From NCBI GenBank assembly GCA_015501055.1, contig JADNYV010000106.1, forward strand, positions 60,764 through 124,763: 64,000 nt of DNA, written 5' to 3'. The notes under the pieces are model-generated. The model made no database searches. It was not told the DNA's origin and saw only the letters and a program-made list of their open reading frames with translations. Below, piece by piece: positions 62,318 to 64,000 of this stretch. The position numbers and the translations under genes were made by a program. Within the stretch, counting starts at the first letter, position 1; the number at the start of each line of letters is the position of its first letter. The stretch comes from Mucidula mucida. Lineage: Eukaryota > Basidiomycota > Agaricomycetes > Agaricales > Physalacriaceae.

Positions 62318-63094
62318 GTGTGACAGTGGAGGAGCACAGGGAGTTGACCTTGTAGTCTCTACATGATTTTCTACAGAATTTATAGCATCTCGAGGGTCCG
62401 GGCGGTCCGTTGGTGACCGTAGTCTAAAGGTCAGTGGCGCAAAAAAGAGAGGACGGAACCGATTTTTTGCCAGCTTTTTACCGTACCTCTGGCTTTCATT
62501 GAGTGCTCCGCGGAGAAAACCAATAGCAGACATCACGAGCAAGGGCCTATATTATCTGGCCATGCAGTTCCACGGTCGTAATCTAGGAAAGTGGCAAAAA
62601 TAGACTGTGCATCGCGACAAAAATAGAGAAGGGGTGAGATATACAAGAGATATTCGACGCTGGACCTGCGTTGAACCATGCAGAAACGGAATAAGAGAAG
62701 TACGCAGAATGATGACAGACCGTCACGAGGAAGGCGGTGGATATTCTGCCATTCAACGATGCGTAGGTTGGATAAATCGTGGTTGGCGCGTGGGCTCTTT
62801 CAAGAAAAGAAGAGACCTATAACATGGCAGAATCTGTCCCATGTCGTCCGCGTGCAAAAGTTCCCGAACGTATCCTTGAGAACGCGACTGGTCGGATAAA
62901 AAACCCAAAATGCGACGTATGTAGCCCCTAAATAAGCAAAAGACACGACGTGTAAGGTCTATAGCACCGCCAGTGAGTCCCGTCAAGCATAAACGAAATC
63001 AGAGGATGATGGTGGTTGTGGTTTGAACTATAGTGGCGCCGTGAATCACATGTCAACTGTCATATGTAGAAGCGCGGTTTGGTTGCCGACTCTC
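62318..63094. other. Intergenic region
   Basis: Promoter of pectate lyase B and upstream of the next plus-strand gene. Short ORFs only; nothing recognised. Confidence 0.5.
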
Positions 63095-64000
63095 ATGGCC
63101 TCCCCGCGACGACAGCTTTTACCTTCTTTTCCAGAGGATCCCACTCACCCTGCACAAGTAGCGCTTAGAACATATGGCCTCGCCTTATCGCTGTCTCTCG
63201 CGCCGGCGGTGACCCCGCTGCTCACGTCGGTGCTCACAACAAATAAGTCGACCAAAACCCACCTCAAAGCGCTGCGGAGGCTGCTCAAGCGAGAGCTAGG
63301 CCTCGGAGGCTTCGCGTTCGCCGTCACCCTCGCCGTCGGTGGCGGTTCTATCCTGAGATCATTGTGGAACGTTCTTGACCAATTACCACCACCTTCGATG
63401 ATGAACACCCATACAGACGCGTCTTGCGCCGCCTGCAACGTTCATTGGCCTCCTTGGACCTCACAGTGACCCAAAAGACGTTCATTTCGTTCTGCCTCAC
63501 ATCCTCTTTGGGCATCTTTCTGCTCCAAAATCGTCACCGCTCCATCTTTAGCAGACCAAACCATCGCCACTCTAGATCTCACCCTTCTACTGCTTGTACG
63601 GGCTCTCGATGCAGTCGTGCAGTCATTTGTCTTCCACGTTCATCTCGCGTCCGTGATCAGAGCAAAATCCCATCACACTTCTCTACCACCGATGCTCTTC
63701 GACAGCTACTCAAGGAGAAGCATGAGATAGCACAGAAAAAGAACAGAGACACTTGACAACACAGATAGACCTTTGTTTTGGCATGTAGTGCAAGGTTTGC
63801 TGACTGTTATCCACTCTTCAAGTGCCTCAACATCCGACAGGATAATGTGTTTCTTCTATGAACCGACACAATTACCCCGCATTCCTATGTTCGGTGGATT
63901 GGAGCTTTGGCCGATGTTGACCCACGTCTTTTGAAAACTCCAGCTCATTCGGGAGAAGAAATGGTCCTACGTGACTGGTTCTGCCAACCATCTTATCCGC
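63095..64000 (+). pseudogene. TMEM135-like membrane protein, frame-broken, truncated by the window end
   Basis: Starts at ATG 63095 (MASPRRQLLPSFPEDPTHPA). Hydrophobic helices follow (YGLALSLSLAPAVTPLL, LTLLLLVRALDAVVQSFVF). A later exon gives IMCFFYEPTQLPR after a 47-nt intron, and the last segment reads WIGALADVDPRLL. These segments fall in different frames, with changes near 63400, 63526, 63760 and 63890 and no introns to explain them. The order resembles a basidiomycete membrane-protein family often annotated TMEM135-like, which is recollection. It is either a decaying gene or a patch of base-call errors; the 3' end lies outside. Confidence 0.5.

Overview
The window is fungal nuclear DNA, almost certainly from an agaricomycete (mushroom-type basidiomycete). 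Genes are packed on both strands and cut by many introns of about 45-60 nt. The content is typical: homoaconitase (lysine by the aminoadipate route), mitochondrial ARG5,6 and BioDA fusion enzymes, an F-box protein, PL3 pectate lyases, KDZ transposase remnants and a Ty3/gypsy chromovirus. I saw no rRNA, tRNA, prokaryotic operon or CRISPR array. Exons were assembled by hand from reading frame, splice signals and family knowledge.

Layout. 1-4.6 kb: the tail of a GPI-anchored-type protein, then a WDR24/RTC1-like TORC1 regulator. 4.8-5.1 kb: a small Cys-rich protein. 5.6-15.9 kb: a run of mitochondrial amino-acid and cofactor enzymes: ARG5,6 (arginine), BioDA (biotin), LYS4 (lysine) and trimethyllysine dioxygenase (carnitine; two frame breaks). 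16.1-17.3 kb: an F-box gene whose stop codon is supplied by a MITE. 17.9-22.2 kb: VPS34, head to head with a DXD glycosyltransferase. 23.4-29.2 kb: two convergent paralogues of an unusual kinase/pseudokinase family. 30.6-48.6 kb: a transposon graveyard with a hAT-like MITE, a TA-flanked element with an unrecognised ORF, a broken chromovirus and its LTRs, a KDZ transposase split by an LTR-bounded inversion, and a 1.45-kb foldback element with 583-bp arms. 48.7-58.3 kb: a dihydrodipicolinate-synthase-family aldolase, a RAD51 paralogue, MGM1, an SCP2 protein, a SWI3/RSC8-type SWIRM protein and one unidentified gene. 58.4-62.3 kb: two tandem PL3 pectate lyases with 13 and 14 exons. 63.1 kb to the end: a frame-broken TMEM135-like membrane protein running off the window.

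Most notable: (1) the convergent pair at 23.4-29.2 kb, where one copy carries an HRD/DFD kinase domain plus a degenerate kinase-like domain and the other lacks exactly the first domain, both keeping a 9-nt microexon; (2) the inversion between opposed LTRs inside a KDZ gene, supported by a target duplication that reappears only after un-flipping; (3) four well-defined non-autonomous transposons with clear ends; (4) four GC-AG introns and an intron difference between the tandem pectate lyases.
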